Below are positions 9,410-18,230 of a DNA stretch of 64,000 nucleotides, piece by piece; positions within the stretch are counted from its first letter, which is position 1; each line of letters begins with the position of its first letter. Made by a program: the position numbers and the translations under genes. This stretch comes from Algibacter amylolyticus (lineage in GTDB: Bacteria; Bacteroidota; Bacteroidia; Flavobacteriales; Flavobacteriaceae). The DNA lies in the NCBI RefSeq assembly GCF_014202225.1, contig NZ_JACHGE010000005.1, positions 62,001 to 126,000 of the forward strand. Direction: 5' to 3'. Below the pieces are notes generated by a model. It was not told where the DNA came from. It made no database searches and was given only the letters and a program-made list of their open reading frames with translations.

Positions 9410-10447
9410 CTATTTTAAAGCCTTTTTAATGGCTGCTTGAACCAGCGGCTCCATTACATCGTACCCTGCAGCATTTGGGTGTACTGTATCGCGACCTAAA
9501 TCTTTTTTCAACCCTTTATTTTCGTTAACCATTGCCGCATAATAATCTAAATACACAACCTTGTTATCTTTAGCATACGCCTTGAGCAACGTGTTTAATT
9601 CAATAATTTTATCTGCTGGTTCAATAGATGGACTCCAGGAGTAACTAGATGCTGGCAACACGGAGGCTAAAACCACTTTAATGTTATTTGCTTGGGCCAA
9701 TTCGACCATCGAAAAAATATTTCCTGCAATACGTGCTATACTAATTTCGCCTCTGTTTCCTGCTATATCGTTTGTACCTGCCGAAATAACTACAGCTTTT
9801 GGTTTTAACTCAATAACATCGGGCCTAAACCTTACTAACATTTGGCTACTCGTTTGCCCACTAATACCACGGTTTACATATGATGGATTTGCCTCAAAAA
9901 ATTGCCCGTGGTCTCTAGTCCAGTTATCAGTTATTGAATTCCCAATAAACACTATGCGTTGTTCTTTTTTAGCTGGTGCTTTTAATTGCTCATTGGCTTG
10001 TCTGTAACGGTTTAAATTCGCCCAATCTTCAGTTGGTGTTAATTGAATTTTAACAACTGTAGCCATACTATTTGGAGCTTCTTTAGGTAAAAACACTGTT
10101 AAATCGCCATCGACTAATTCTGTTTTTAATTTTTTATCTCCATATTCTAAATAAGCCTTCCTAACTTTCATATATCTATCTATTATTAGTTTTCCATCTG
10201 CTGGCCAATCATAAACATGTGCATAAACAACATCATCTTTTTTGGTGTAGCTTCCCCAACTCGGTTTTTCAAAAGGACTTTCGGTAGTACCATTAAAAGC
10301 TTCATCATTTGCTTTTTTCCACTCGGAAAGCTGTTCGCCATCTGAAAGTTTTAGAACACCTACCTGCCCTTGAGCAAAAACAGAACTAATACTAACTATA
10401 GTAAATAATGCAAATAGTATGGATGGATTGATTTTTTTCATTATCAT
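9410..10447 (-). CDS. SGNH/GDSL hydrolase with an N-terminal GH29-type beta-sandwich domain
   Basis: This 345-residue exported protein (signal peptide ending VFAQ) has two parts. Residues about 165-345 are an SGNH hydrolase: block I FIGNSITDNW (nucleophile Ser about 171), block II GISGQTSSQML, block III ISAGTNDIAGN and block V GRDTVHPNAAGY. Such enzymes are mostly carbohydrate esterases, for example acetyl esterases. Residues about 45-150 are not SGNH sequence: SPFEKPSWGSYTKKDD and VYAHVYDWPADGKL match the C-terminal domain of the GH29 fucosidase encoded next door (SPYEKPKWGRYTEKDG, LYAHVFDWPKDGLL). An ATG two codons downstream (MKKINPS) is an equally good start. It follows a terminator-like hairpin at 10470-10511. 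Substrate is inferred to be an esterified sugar in the same glycan. Confidence 0.85.
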   Translation of the reverse strand: MIMKKINPSILFALFTIVSISSVFAQGQVGVLKLSDGEQLSEWKKANDEAFNGTTESPFEKPSWGSYTKKDDVVYAHVYDWPADGKLIIDRYMKVRKAYLEYGDKKLKTELVDGDLTVFLPKEAPNSMATVVKIQLTPTEDWANLNRYRQANEQLKAPAKKEQRIVFIGNSITDNWTRDHGQFFEANPSYVNRGISGQTSSQMLVRFRPDVIELKPKAVVISAGTNDIAGNRGEISIARIAGNIFSMVELAQANNIKVVLASVLPASSYSWSPSIEPADKIIELNTLLKAYAKDNKVVYLDYYAAMVNENKGLKKDLGRDTVHPNAAGYDVMEPLVQAAIKKALK

Positions 10448-10469
10448 ATTTTTAAATCGTTCATCTTTT

Positions 10470-10511
10470 AAAAAAAAACATTGTAGTTCGCATAAAGCGC
10501 CCTACAATGTT
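10470..10511 (-). terminator. Rho-independent terminator or attenuator after the first GH29 gene
   Basis: A 10-bp perfect stem (AACATTGTAG / CTACAATGTT, 10477-10486 and 10502-10511) with a 15-nt loop is followed on the minus strand by eight or more T. It lies between the GH29 stop and the SGNH start, 109 bp apart. Because the downstream genes have no obvious promoter of their own in this gap, partial read-through with more fucosidase than downstream mRNA is plausible. Confidence 0.7.
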
Positions 10512-10556
10512 ATTTTTAAAATTATTAAGTTGCTTTAAAAGCTTTTTAAAAAAACA

Positions 10557-11921
10557 TTATTTAGCTAACTCTATTTTTACAACAGAAACAGGATAGCCTG
10601 GAGCCATCATTGGGACCTCAACTATAACTTCTCTAGAAGTTCCTAATGCTTTTAATTCCGTATCAGGATCTGTTAACATAGTTACCTTTTTAAACTTAAC
10701 GTCTTTATTTAGTTTTAATAATCCATCTTTTGGCCAATCGAAAACATGCGCATATAACACACCATCTTTTTCTGTGTAACGTCCCCATTTTGGTTTTTCG
10801 TAAGGACTAGCAGAAGCGCCATAAACAGATTCTCCATTTTTCTTTGTCCATTGTCCCATAGCCTCCAAACGACGAATACTTTCCGCTGGAAACCTTCCAA
10901 AGCCATCAGGTCCAATGTTTAATAAAAAGTTACCTCCTTTAGATACGATATCTACTAATTTCTGAATTAAATCCTCACTGCTTTTCCACTTATTATCAGC
11001 TGGTTTGTAACCCCAAGTACCATTCATAGTCATACAAGCTTCCCAATCGGTATCGATACCTGTATCTGGAATTTCTTGCTCAGGTGTTCCAAAATCTCCC
11101 GCAAACTGACCTGGTTTATTGTTCATTCCATCCATTCCTGTCCTACCTTTATCAACTCTATTATTTACAATAGTGTTAGGTTGAATGTCACGAATAAAAC
11201 TGTAAAGTTCTTTACCCATTTCGGTAGTATAGTCTGAAATCCAATCGCCATCAAACCAAACTACACCAATATCACCATAATTAGTTAAAAGTTCTTTTAC
11301 CTGAGGTTTCATGTAATTTTTAAAATACTGAGGAAACTCCGGATTAACAACTGATGGATCATCATGTTGTGCTATATTATAATTAGGATATAGGTTTCCT
11401 TGAGCTTGTGGATGATGCCAATCTACAATAGAATAGTATAAACAAAACTTAATACCTTGCTTTTTACAAGCTTCTGATAATTCTTTTACGATATCGCGTT
11501 TAAAAGGCGATGTATCCATTACATCATAATCCGATACTTTTGAGTCCCATAACCCAAAACCTTCATGATGTTTTGATGTAAGTACAATATACTTCATTCC
11601 CGCATCTTTAGCCATACTTACCCAAGCATCGGCATCAAACAAAACAGGATTAAACATTTCTGGAAATTTTTCGTAATCTTCTACGGTATAATCTAATTTA
11701 TCCATGGCCCATTCTGCGCCACCACCGGCTATTTTTGTACCGCGTTCCCCTCCAATTATAGAATATGCACCCCAGTGGATAAACATTCCGAATTTAGAAT
11801 CGCGCCACCATTCCATACGTTCATCGTCAGAAAGTTTTTTTACTTTCGATTTTTTTTGAGCATTTACGTTTCCTAAACAGAAAACCGATAACAATACTAC
11901 CAAGAGTGTTTTTTTCAACAT
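10557..11921 (-). CDS. GH29 alpha-L-fucosidase, copy 1
   Basis: This 454-residue secreted enzyme has a signal peptide ending NVNAQ. GH29 enzymes are retaining exo-alpha-L-fucosidases. Visible family features are WRDSKFGMFIHWGAYS near the N-terminus, YIVLTSKHHEGFGLWDSK with the conserved HH pair, and VVWFDGDW near residue 224, whose first Asp is the expected nucleophile. The C-terminal 80 residues form the usual beta-sandwich. It is the first gene after the promoter at 12058-12122, which carries the shared HTCS-type repeat. A terminator-like hairpin follows it, so it may be the most strongly expressed gene of its operon. It differs from copy 2 at 29408-31180 in being about 140 residues shorter at the C-terminus. 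Confidence 0.92.
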   Translation of the reverse strand: MLKKTLLVVLLSVFCLGNVNAQKKSKVKKLSDDERMEWWRDSKFGMFIHWGAYSIIGGERGTKIAGGGAEWAMDKLDYTVEDYEKFPEMFNPVLFDADAWVSMAKDAGMKYIVLTSKHHEGFGLWDSKVSDYDVMDTSPFKRDIVKELSEACKKQGIKFCLYYSIVDWHHPQAQGNLYPNYNIAQHDDPSVVNPEFPQYFKNYMKPQVKELLTNYGDIGVVWFDGDWISDYTTEMGKELYSFIRDIQPNTIVNNRVDKGRTGMDGMNNKPGQFAGDFGTPEQEIPDTGIDTDWEACMTMNGTWGYKPADNKWKSSEDLIQKLVDIVSKGGNFLLNIGPDGFGRFPAESIRRLEAMGQWTKKNGESVYGASASPYEKPKWGRYTEKDGVLYAHVFDWPKDGLLKLNKDVKFKKVTMLTDPDTELKALGTSREVIVEVPMMAPGYPVSVVKIELAK

Positions 11922-12057
11922 ATTTATTTAATTTAATTTTTTAGGTTATCCTATAATTTTATTTAAAACGGAGGTACCAAATCTCATTCCAATGAGGTAT
12001 TCCATTATTTAACTATAAGAAAGAACAATATTTTTTTTAGCTACTCTAAAGCTATTA

Positions 12058-12122
12058 CAATTTTATTATTTTTAAATGGCGTTTAATATAAATGATGGTT
12101 CAAATTCTTTAAACTATGTCTT
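12058..12122 (-). promoter_or_regulatory. Predicted HTCS-controlled promoter of the GH29/SGNH/sulfatase/SSS operon
   Basis: On the plus strand the 14-mers ATAAATGATGGTTC (12088) and TTAAACTATGTCTT (12109) are degenerate direct repeats 21 bp apart. A minus-strand -7 box, TAAAATTG (12058-12065), is exactly 22 bp from the nearer repeat. Spacing is identical to three other promoters in the window, at 31283, 32955 and 49001. The repeats are weaker matches here than elsewhere, but the fixed geometry supports them. The start codon of the GH29 gene is 137 bp downstream of the -7 box. Confidence 0.65.
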
Positions 12123-12169
12123 AATATGGCCAATTACGGCACTATAATTAGTATTTAAAGCTCTTTTTT

Positions 12170-14530
12170 TTACTTTACATTAATTGTTATTTGCTTTTCG
12201 GACTGGTTTCTCATAATTAACAATTCCATTTTGTCAGATTTATTTTCTGAATTAATTCTGAAAAAATCTTTAACCGTAATAACTTTTTGTCCTGACGCTT
12301 TAAGAATAACATCGCCCTTTTTAATACCATCGTTTTTTACAGCAGGACTTCCATTCCATGTTCGTAATATGATAACACCTTCGGCAGTATTTAAACCGTA
12401 AGCTGATTGTTCCTGCTCTGACTCTATACTTTTCAGCTGGTTTCTTAACCAAGCTACAACCGGATTATTTTCATTTTCTGAAGGATCTTTAATTTTAGGA
12501 ACTTCTGGTGTTTTCGCTATTTTTTTTAATGATTCTTTTTGAACTCCAAATTGATCCATTGGAAAATTCTTGAATCCTAATTTTAAAGCTGGCGAATTTT
12601 TAGAGACTGAAAAATCTAACTGCTCAGGATTTACAAACATAGGATCGCCGAAGGCACTATGTTTATCTCGATTGTAAATTTGTGGTTTCATCATAGCTGC
12701 CTCATTAGGAAATAGGTTATAATCTAAATCTTTACCCCAACCTAATAAACCAACATCTTGATAAGTATCGCCAACGATATTGTGTTTAAATACATCTTCG
12801 CTATTGGCAAACCAAACATGCGGATGTAGCGAATTGTTTACCATAATATTATTTTCCGCCACACGATTAAAACCTTCGCGTAATTTTAGACCGCTATTTA
12901 ACATTAAATTATTATAAATATGATAATTTGAAGATCCATCGTCCAAATCTATATCCCATCCATGATCGCAACGAAAACGGTTGTTTCTAATAATAGTTGT
13001 TTTTATAGCATCCCACTTATACATATCTGGAATAGCAGTTGTAAGGCTGTCCATTTTACCACGCTTAGGGTGCCAAAAACGATCGCGACCCCATGAATTA
13101 AATGATCCATGATCGCTAGTTTCTAAAACGGTATTAAACACATCGTTAAATTCTAAAACATGTCCGCCCCAAGTACCATCGCCAATATTAATACCAGCTC
13201 TTGGCACGTTGTAAATACTGTTATGGCGCACAGTAATATCCATAGCCATTGAAATTTGTACACCTGCGGTTTGCTTTTCAACACGACCTATTCTGTAAAT
13301 AAGATTGTTATCTACTAAACATTCGCGTGGAAATAATTCGTTTTTTGGTCCATGTACAGTATCCATATCTATAAAATGAACAAATTGTCCATAATTAAAG
13401 GATGGTGACCGCACTGCCGAAGGATCACCAATAAAAGATACGGCGCTACCACCACAATTGTAAATATGGTTTCCTTCTACTACCAAATCTTTATTGTATT
13501 TGCTAGCCATAATTACGTTTCCTCCTAAATTGGTGAATACACTATTTTCAACTTTACAGTTCTCGGTGCCTTCAAAAAACACAACTGCACCTCTGTAAAT
13601 GGTCCAATCGCTTCGCAGTAAAGGTTCGAAATCTTCCATGAAAGTACGTTGGGTATTTTCGAAAGTGATATTGCTAATTGTAACATTTTTAACAGGATTA
13701 TCTAAACTTCCAACTACTTGAATTAAATCTTTTAAAACGGCTACTTCAATATGGTCTTCATTTACATTTACACCTTCTGAAGGCCAGTAGTATAGCTTAT
13801 TAGTGTCTTTATTTAAGAACCATTCACCAGGACTATCCAATTCTTCAAACACATTTTCAACCATACGGTATTCTTTGTGTGGTTTAGACCCTCTGTTGTT
13901 TTGATGACCTCCTTTTAAAATTGGTGTTCCATCAGCATTTACACCTGTAATTTCAAAATGAAATCCGCCCCATCTTCCGCCGTGTAAGGCATGAAAAAGT
14001 GCGCCTTTAGGGTTTTCCCAAGAAGCAACACGTTCTTTTGAAATAGCATCGGCCGCATACCCTTGCCAATAATGGCCGTTTTCATCATAATTAGGGTAAC
14101 GTGCTAAAAGTTGAGCCTTTCCGTTAATAATTAATTGATCGAAATCTAATGAGTTATCAACTAGCGTTACATAAACATTCTCATTAAATTTTGTCCATTT
14201 AGAATCTAAAACAACAGACCCTTTTACATGCACTTCCGAAGCATCGGTACCAATAATTGAAACACCACTTAAAACCGCAGGAATTTCGATAGCTTGAGTT
14301 AAATAATAATCTCCGGGCAACACATTAATAATTATTTCAGCATCTAAATTATTCGATTTTAGCGCTTTTGCTTTATTGATAGCCTGATTAATACTAGAAA
14401 ACGGTTTTGCTTTTGAACCATCGTTTGCCGATGTTCCATTAACAGAAACATAAATTTCAATGGGTTTTGTGTTTGTAGCACATGCTAATACAAACGTGAA
14501 CAGAAACAGAAGTAAAATGTTGTTTTTCAT
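12170..14530 (-). CDS. Beta-helix glycosidase-like lipoprotein with C-terminal PDZ domain
   Basis: This 786-residue protein has a lipoprotein signal (TFVLACATN). Residues about 25-660 are a right-handed parallel beta-helix that opens with EIYVSVNGTSANDGSKAKPF. It contains LLARYPNYDENGHYW, GEWFLNKDTNKLYYWPSEG and repeated strands such as VEGNHIYNCGGSAVSF. This layout resembles GH141-type proteins (alpha-L-fucosidase or xylanase in known cases), but the family call is tentative. Conserved acidic stretches that could be catalytic include ETSDHGSFNSWGRDRFW and HGWDIDLDDGSSNYH. Residues about 690-786 form a PDZ domain, with GVIILRTWNGSPA, GIKKGDVILKASGQKV and a terminal strand. It is the last gene of the 11-gene operon that starts at 31180, 21 bp after an esterase gene. 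Confidence 0.78.
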   Translation of the reverse strand: MKNNILLLFLFTFVLACATNTKPIEIYVSVNGTSANDGSKAKPFSSINQAINKAKALKSNNLDAEIIINVLPGDYYLTQAIEIPAVLSGVSIIGTDASEVHVKGSVVLDSKWTKFNENVYVTLVDNSLDFDQLIINGKAQLLARYPNYDENGHYWQGYAADAISKERVASWENPKGALFHALHGGRWGGFHFEITGVNADGTPILKGGHQNNRGSKPHKEYRMVENVFEELDSPGEWFLNKDTNKLYYWPSEGVNVNEDHIEVAVLKDLIQVVGSLDNPVKNVTISNITFENTQRTFMEDFEPLLRSDWTIYRGAVVFFEGTENCKVENSVFTNLGGNVIMASKYNKDLVVEGNHIYNCGGSAVSFIGDPSAVRSPSFNYGQFVHFIDMDTVHGPKNELFPRECLVDNNLIYRIGRVEKQTAGVQISMAMDITVRHNSIYNVPRAGINIGDGTWGGHVLEFNDVFNTVLETSDHGSFNSWGRDRFWHPKRGKMDSLTTAIPDMYKWDAIKTTIIRNNRFRCDHGWDIDLDDGSSNYHIYNNLMLNSGLKLREGFNRVAENNIMVNNSLHPHVWFANSEDVFKHNIVGDTYQDVGLLGWGKDLDYNLFPNEAAMMKPQIYNRDKHSAFGDPMFVNPEQLDFSVSKNSPALKLGFKNFPMDQFGVQKESLKKIAKTPEVPKIKDPSENENNPVVAWLRNQLKSIESEQEQSAYGLNTAEGVIILRTWNGSPAVKNDGIKKGDVILKASGQKVITVKDFFRINSENKSDKMELLIMRNQSEKQITINVK

Positions 14531-14551
14531 AATTTAATTTAGTGTTGCTTT

Positions 14552-15418
14552 TTATTTTAGTGTTGCTTTTCCTTTTAAATACCCTAAAGATTGTAAAAAC
14601 TTATCGGCAGCTGTATTAGTTTCTTTATAGTATTTTGGACCTTCTTTTTTCCATTGATTGAAAAACCCATGTTCTTGACCTTCATAGATTATAAGCTCGC
14701 AACGGCTACCTACGGCGTCCATTCTAGCTTTATAATCTTGAGCTGTGGCCACAGGAATATGTTTGTCTTTAGTTCCTAATAAAAACAATGTTGGCGGCGC
14801 TCCTTTTGTAATGTTATGCATTGGTGAAATTTCCAAATATCTATCGCCAACACGCTCGTAACCATAGCCATTTTCACTGTTATCAATTACTGGATTATAT
14901 AGCACTAGTGCATTTGCTTTTGGACTAACAGACAAATCATCGGTAGCTTCGTTTAACCCCGGAAGCAATGTGGTTGCCGCTGCTAAATGTCCTCCTGCAG
15001 ACCCACCAGAAGCCACTATTTTATTGGTATCTATCCCAAGTTCTTTTGCATGAACTTTTAAATACCGCATTGCCGATTTAGCATCTTTAACCGCATCAAA
15101 AGGTGTAGTGCCTTGACGATTTTTTACACGATAATCCACTATTGCAGCTACCATACCTCGCGAGGCAAAATATTTTGATTGATCTTCAAACTGCGAAATG
15201 CTTCCACCATTCCAACCGCCTCCAAAAAAGAATACAATTGTAGGATACTGTTTTTTCTTCTTGAACTTTTCAGGAAAATAAACGCGTAACATTAACGAGT
15301 CGTTATTTACAACTTTATAAATAACATCTTTTGATACTGGAGCACCTTTTTCTTGAGCATTACACGATGCTAAAAACAATAAGGCCAAAAGGGTAAATAC
15401 TATCTTTTTAAATATCAT
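14552..15418 (-). CDS. Alpha/beta-hydrolase, carbohydrate esterase-like (lipoprotein)
   Basis: This 288-residue protein has a lipoprotein signal (LLFLASCNAQ). It shows the full catalytic set of BD-FAE/acetyl-esterase-like alpha/beta-hydrolases: an oxyanion loop FFFGGGWNGGS, the nucleophile elbow ASGGSAGGHLAAA (Ser about 139), the acid region LLGTKDKHIPV and the histidine in GQEHGFFNQW. It probably removes acyl groups, most often acetyl, from sugars so that glycosidases and lyases can act. The gene sits 13 bp after a heparinase-like gene and 21 bp before the beta-helix/PDZ gene. It is unrelated in sequence to the CE1-like esterase at 26115-26930. The precise ester is inferred only from context. 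Confidence 0.85.
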   Translation of the reverse strand: MIFKKIVFTLLALLFLASCNAQEKGAPVSKDVIYKVVNNDSLMLRVYFPEKFKKKKQYPTIVFFFGGGWNGGSISQFEDQSKYFASRGMVAAIVDYRVKNRQGTTPFDAVKDAKSAMRYLKVHAKELGIDTNKIVASGGSAGGHLAAATTLLPGLNEATDDLSVSPKANALVLYNPVIDNSENGYGYERVGDRYLEISPMHNITKGAPPTLFLLGTKDKHIPVATAQDYKARMDAVGSRCELIIYEGQEHGFFNQWKKEGPKYYKETNTAADKFLQSLGYLKGKATLK

Positions 15419-15431
15419 TTCTTAAGCTGTT

Positions 15432-18227
15432 TTATTTTTTAGTGTAAACGATTTCTACTTTACTATAGGCTTTTGCCAATTTAAACACCAACAAATCACT
15501 ATTATTTCTATTAACAGTACCTTTTCTACTTGCTACTAAAACATCGTTATCATACAATCTTAATTCGGCTGGTTCTCTTCCTTTTTCGAAAGGCATATTT
15601 ATGGTAATAGGCGCATCGTTTTGCAACACATATCCTTGTTCTGTTTTTTCAATAGACACTGAAAAAGGATTCCCCGAAGACACAATATCCCAACCGTTAT
15701 GTTCGTATTTAATCATACCTGAAAGAAATATAAATTCAAGGTTTTCTTTTGAATACCGTTCTATAGACAACAATCCGCGTTGGAAGAAATCTGCCTTTTC
15801 AACCACATCGCCTTCAGAAGCATTTAAAACAATTTTATCTGTTATTTTATCTGATTGTTCAACAGTAATAATTTGTGTGTTTGGATACGCTTCCATTGCC
15901 GAATATGATACATTTTTAATCGTATTTTTTTGCCCTTCCATAAACGGATTAAACACTACAGCAAATGGATTAATCCAAGCTGCCTCTTCACGTTTTAAAA
16001 TTAAAGTTGGAAGTGGTTTATCTAAAACTTCAGTTGGTGCAGTTCCTTTTGACAAAGCATTCGACTTTGGCGACTCCACAGTATAAATGCTTTGGTTGTC
16101 ACTTCCTTTTACCCAAAGTTTCATATAATTATTTGGCTGATTTTCACTTTTTAAGGTGAATAAGGCCGTAACATCATCTGATGTTTGGGTTTTAACTTTG
16201 TTGTTAAAAAAATCGTAGGCTTTTAAATCGCCATTATCTGAGCTTAAATCTTTGGTTGCACTTAACTTTAAATCGCGTCCTTGTTTATTGAATAACTCTA
16301 AGGATTGACCAAGATTATGATAAATGTATTCGTGTTTTTGTTTTCCAGGTTTTTGCTTTTTAGATCTAAATACATCTACTATATATTTTTGGTTTGTATT
16401 AGATTTTATAATAGCAGTAAAGCGCTGTTGATCGGATCTCGTTTTTGGCTCTACAAAAGTTACTTTGGAGAACGTTATTTTATCGAAATCAGCTTTTTTA
16501 CCCGATTCTGGATAGGCATTATCCAGAACAAACGGATTGTAGGAACGCATGTTGGCATAGTCAGACTTACCATCTACAACAACGGTGTTATGAGCAGGCA
16601 TGCGAGCATAATAATTTCTAAATGTAGGATGCCAATAACTTGGTCCTTTACCCGAATCTGGTCCTAAAACATAGTTGTTTGCAAACAATTCCATAGAAAT
16701 ACCATTTGCATGTGTGTGGTTTCCATAAGATGCCGCTGTAGATACCATTACGGCATCATTTCCTTCACCCATTCTTTGGTTAAACATGCTCACATTAGAA
16801 GCATAAAATGTTGGTGACGTTAAGTCCTTTATACTCACATTTTGAACATCACCTTGAGCCAAATCATCCACATAGAAAAACAATTCGAAATAATCATTAG
16901 CATGACGTTTGTATAGCTTATCGTCTATAATTTGATTCAACAAACCAGAAATTAAAGCTTCTTTTTCTTTTAAATCGTACTTTCTGTAGTTAGCTATTAA
17001 AAGTTCGAAGTTTTCAGGTGGTAATATTTTATGATTAGCATCGCCAAAACCAACTGTATATCCCGAAGGAAATAAATATTGAAAGGATGCTAATGCTGCT
17101 TTTTCAACTATAGGATAATTTAAAAACTCGTTGTTATTTGTTGCATGGTCTAAAAGTGTAAAAATGCGTAAAAGTGTTGTAATAACATGCACCGAATACG
17201 ATGATGATTCCGGCCACATACCATTTTCATGATCGTAAACTAAAAGCGATTCTCTAATAGCCAATTGTCTATCTGTAGAGGTATTAAAGGTATGATCTAA
17301 AAAGTACTCCTGTCCTTTACCATTACTATAATTTGAGTTACTTTCTAGAACCAAAGCGATATACGTTAGAAAACGTGCCTGAAATAAATTCCAGTTATTA
17401 TCAGGAATTCCTTTTTCTATAATTTGATCGCCCCATTTTTGAAACACCGCCACAGCATGATCTAAATTGGTATTATTTTCTTGAAAGTAATTATATAAAA
17501 AATCGTAAGCCGTTACTAAAGACACCACCATAGCTTCATGAATGACCTCGAAAGTTGCTAAACCAGAAATATTTTGTTGGTTCGACATTTTTAAATCGAT
17601 TGGTGCATCGCGATAAAACATACCATCGGTATAGGTTAAAAACACTGGTGCTGCAAAATCTGCATATTTTTTATCGTTGGTAAGCCAATATAAAAAAGCC
17701 GCGTCTTGAGCTAATCCCATAATTTGCTCGTTAATTTTTTCGATAGCAAAACCAGCTTTTGATGGATGAATCCATTCCATTTTACCAGTTTCTTTATGCT
17801 CTAAATACAAACCTTTAGGATCGTCAAAATAAGGCTGTACATCTTCTAATTTTGGACGTTTATAATCGGTTGCCCAATCGCGTGTTCCGGAAAAGCGCAC
17901 CGTTGCTACTGGAGCAGATCCATCAGAATGCGAAAAATTACCTCCTTTTAAATAGACCTTATCATGCTTAGTATTCCAGTTCATTTGTAATCGAGATACC
18001 AACCAGGTTGGGTCGTTCTCTACAAACTCCAAATACTTTTCTAAATTTTGTTTCTTCTTTTCAACTAAGTCTTTTTTCCAACTTACAGTTTCAAGCGTAT
18101 TTAAAAAATCGGATTTTGTTTCATTATTTACATAAATTCTTGGGTGGTTGCCACCTTGACCAATTACGGTAAGTGTCACCATTAAAAAACAAATCGATAT
18201 ATATATTTTAAGGACGTATTTAATCAT
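15432..18227 (-). CDS. Heparinase II/III-family lyase-like protein (931 aa)
   Basis: This large secreted protein begins, after its signal peptide, with NHPRIYVNNETK, a common start of Bacteroidota heparinase II/III-like proteins. The toroid domain carries PDNNWNLFQARF and NGMWPESSSYSVH (Tyr near residue 342). The beta-sandwich part carries SYGNHTHANGISMELF (His near 504), then YWHPTFRNYYARMPAHNTVVVDG. These are the Asn, Tyr and His positions expected for beta-elimination on a uronic-acid glycan. It is a paralogue of the adjacent 890-residue protein, separated from it by only 3 bp. The two share PTWLVSRLQMNW versus PEWMVSRLAMYW near their N-termini. Some ulvan lyases (PL40) have this general size and layout, but I cannot assign the family. 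Confidence 0.8.
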   Translation of the reverse strand: MIKYVLKIYISICFLMVTLTVIGQGGNHPRIYVNNETKSDFLNTLETVSWKKDLVEKKKQNLEKYLEFVENDPTWLVSRLQMNWNTKHDKVYLKGGNFSHSDGSAPVATVRFSGTRDWATDYKRPKLEDVQPYFDDPKGLYLEHKETGKMEWIHPSKAGFAIEKINEQIMGLAQDAAFLYWLTNDKKYADFAAPVFLTYTDGMFYRDAPIDLKMSNQQNISGLATFEVIHEAMVVSLVTAYDFLYNYFQENNTNLDHAVAVFQKWGDQIIEKGIPDNNWNLFQARFLTYIALVLESNSNYSNGKGQEYFLDHTFNTSTDRQLAIRESLLVYDHENGMWPESSSYSVHVITTLLRIFTLLDHATNNNEFLNYPIVEKAALASFQYLFPSGYTVGFGDANHKILPPENFELLIANYRKYDLKEKEALISGLLNQIIDDKLYKRHANDYFELFFYVDDLAQGDVQNVSIKDLTSPTFYASNVSMFNQRMGEGNDAVMVSTAASYGNHTHANGISMELFANNYVLGPDSGKGPSYWHPTFRNYYARMPAHNTVVVDGKSDYANMRSYNPFVLDNAYPESGKKADFDKITFSKVTFVEPKTRSDQQRFTAIIKSNTNQKYIVDVFRSKKQKPGKQKHEYIYHNLGQSLELFNKQGRDLKLSATKDLSSDNGDLKAYDFFNNKVKTQTSDDVTALFTLKSENQPNNYMKLWVKGSDNQSIYTVESPKSNALSKGTAPTEVLDKPLPTLILKREEAAWINPFAVVFNPFMEGQKNTIKNVSYSAMEAYPNTQIITVEQSDKITDKIVLNASEGDVVEKADFFQRGLLSIERYSKENLEFIFLSGMIKYEHNGWDIVSSGNPFSVSIEKTEQGYVLQNDAPITINMPFEKGREPAELRLYDNDVLVASRKGTVNRNNSDLLVFKLAKAYSKVEIVYTKK

Positions 18228-18230
18228 GTT

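Noticed and set aside
15601-16086. 161-codon plus-strand frame opposite the 931-residue lyase-like gene
   Set aside because: It is the complement of a clearly coding region with conserved motifs, has no signal, motif or start context of its own, and other genes here show similar shadow frames.
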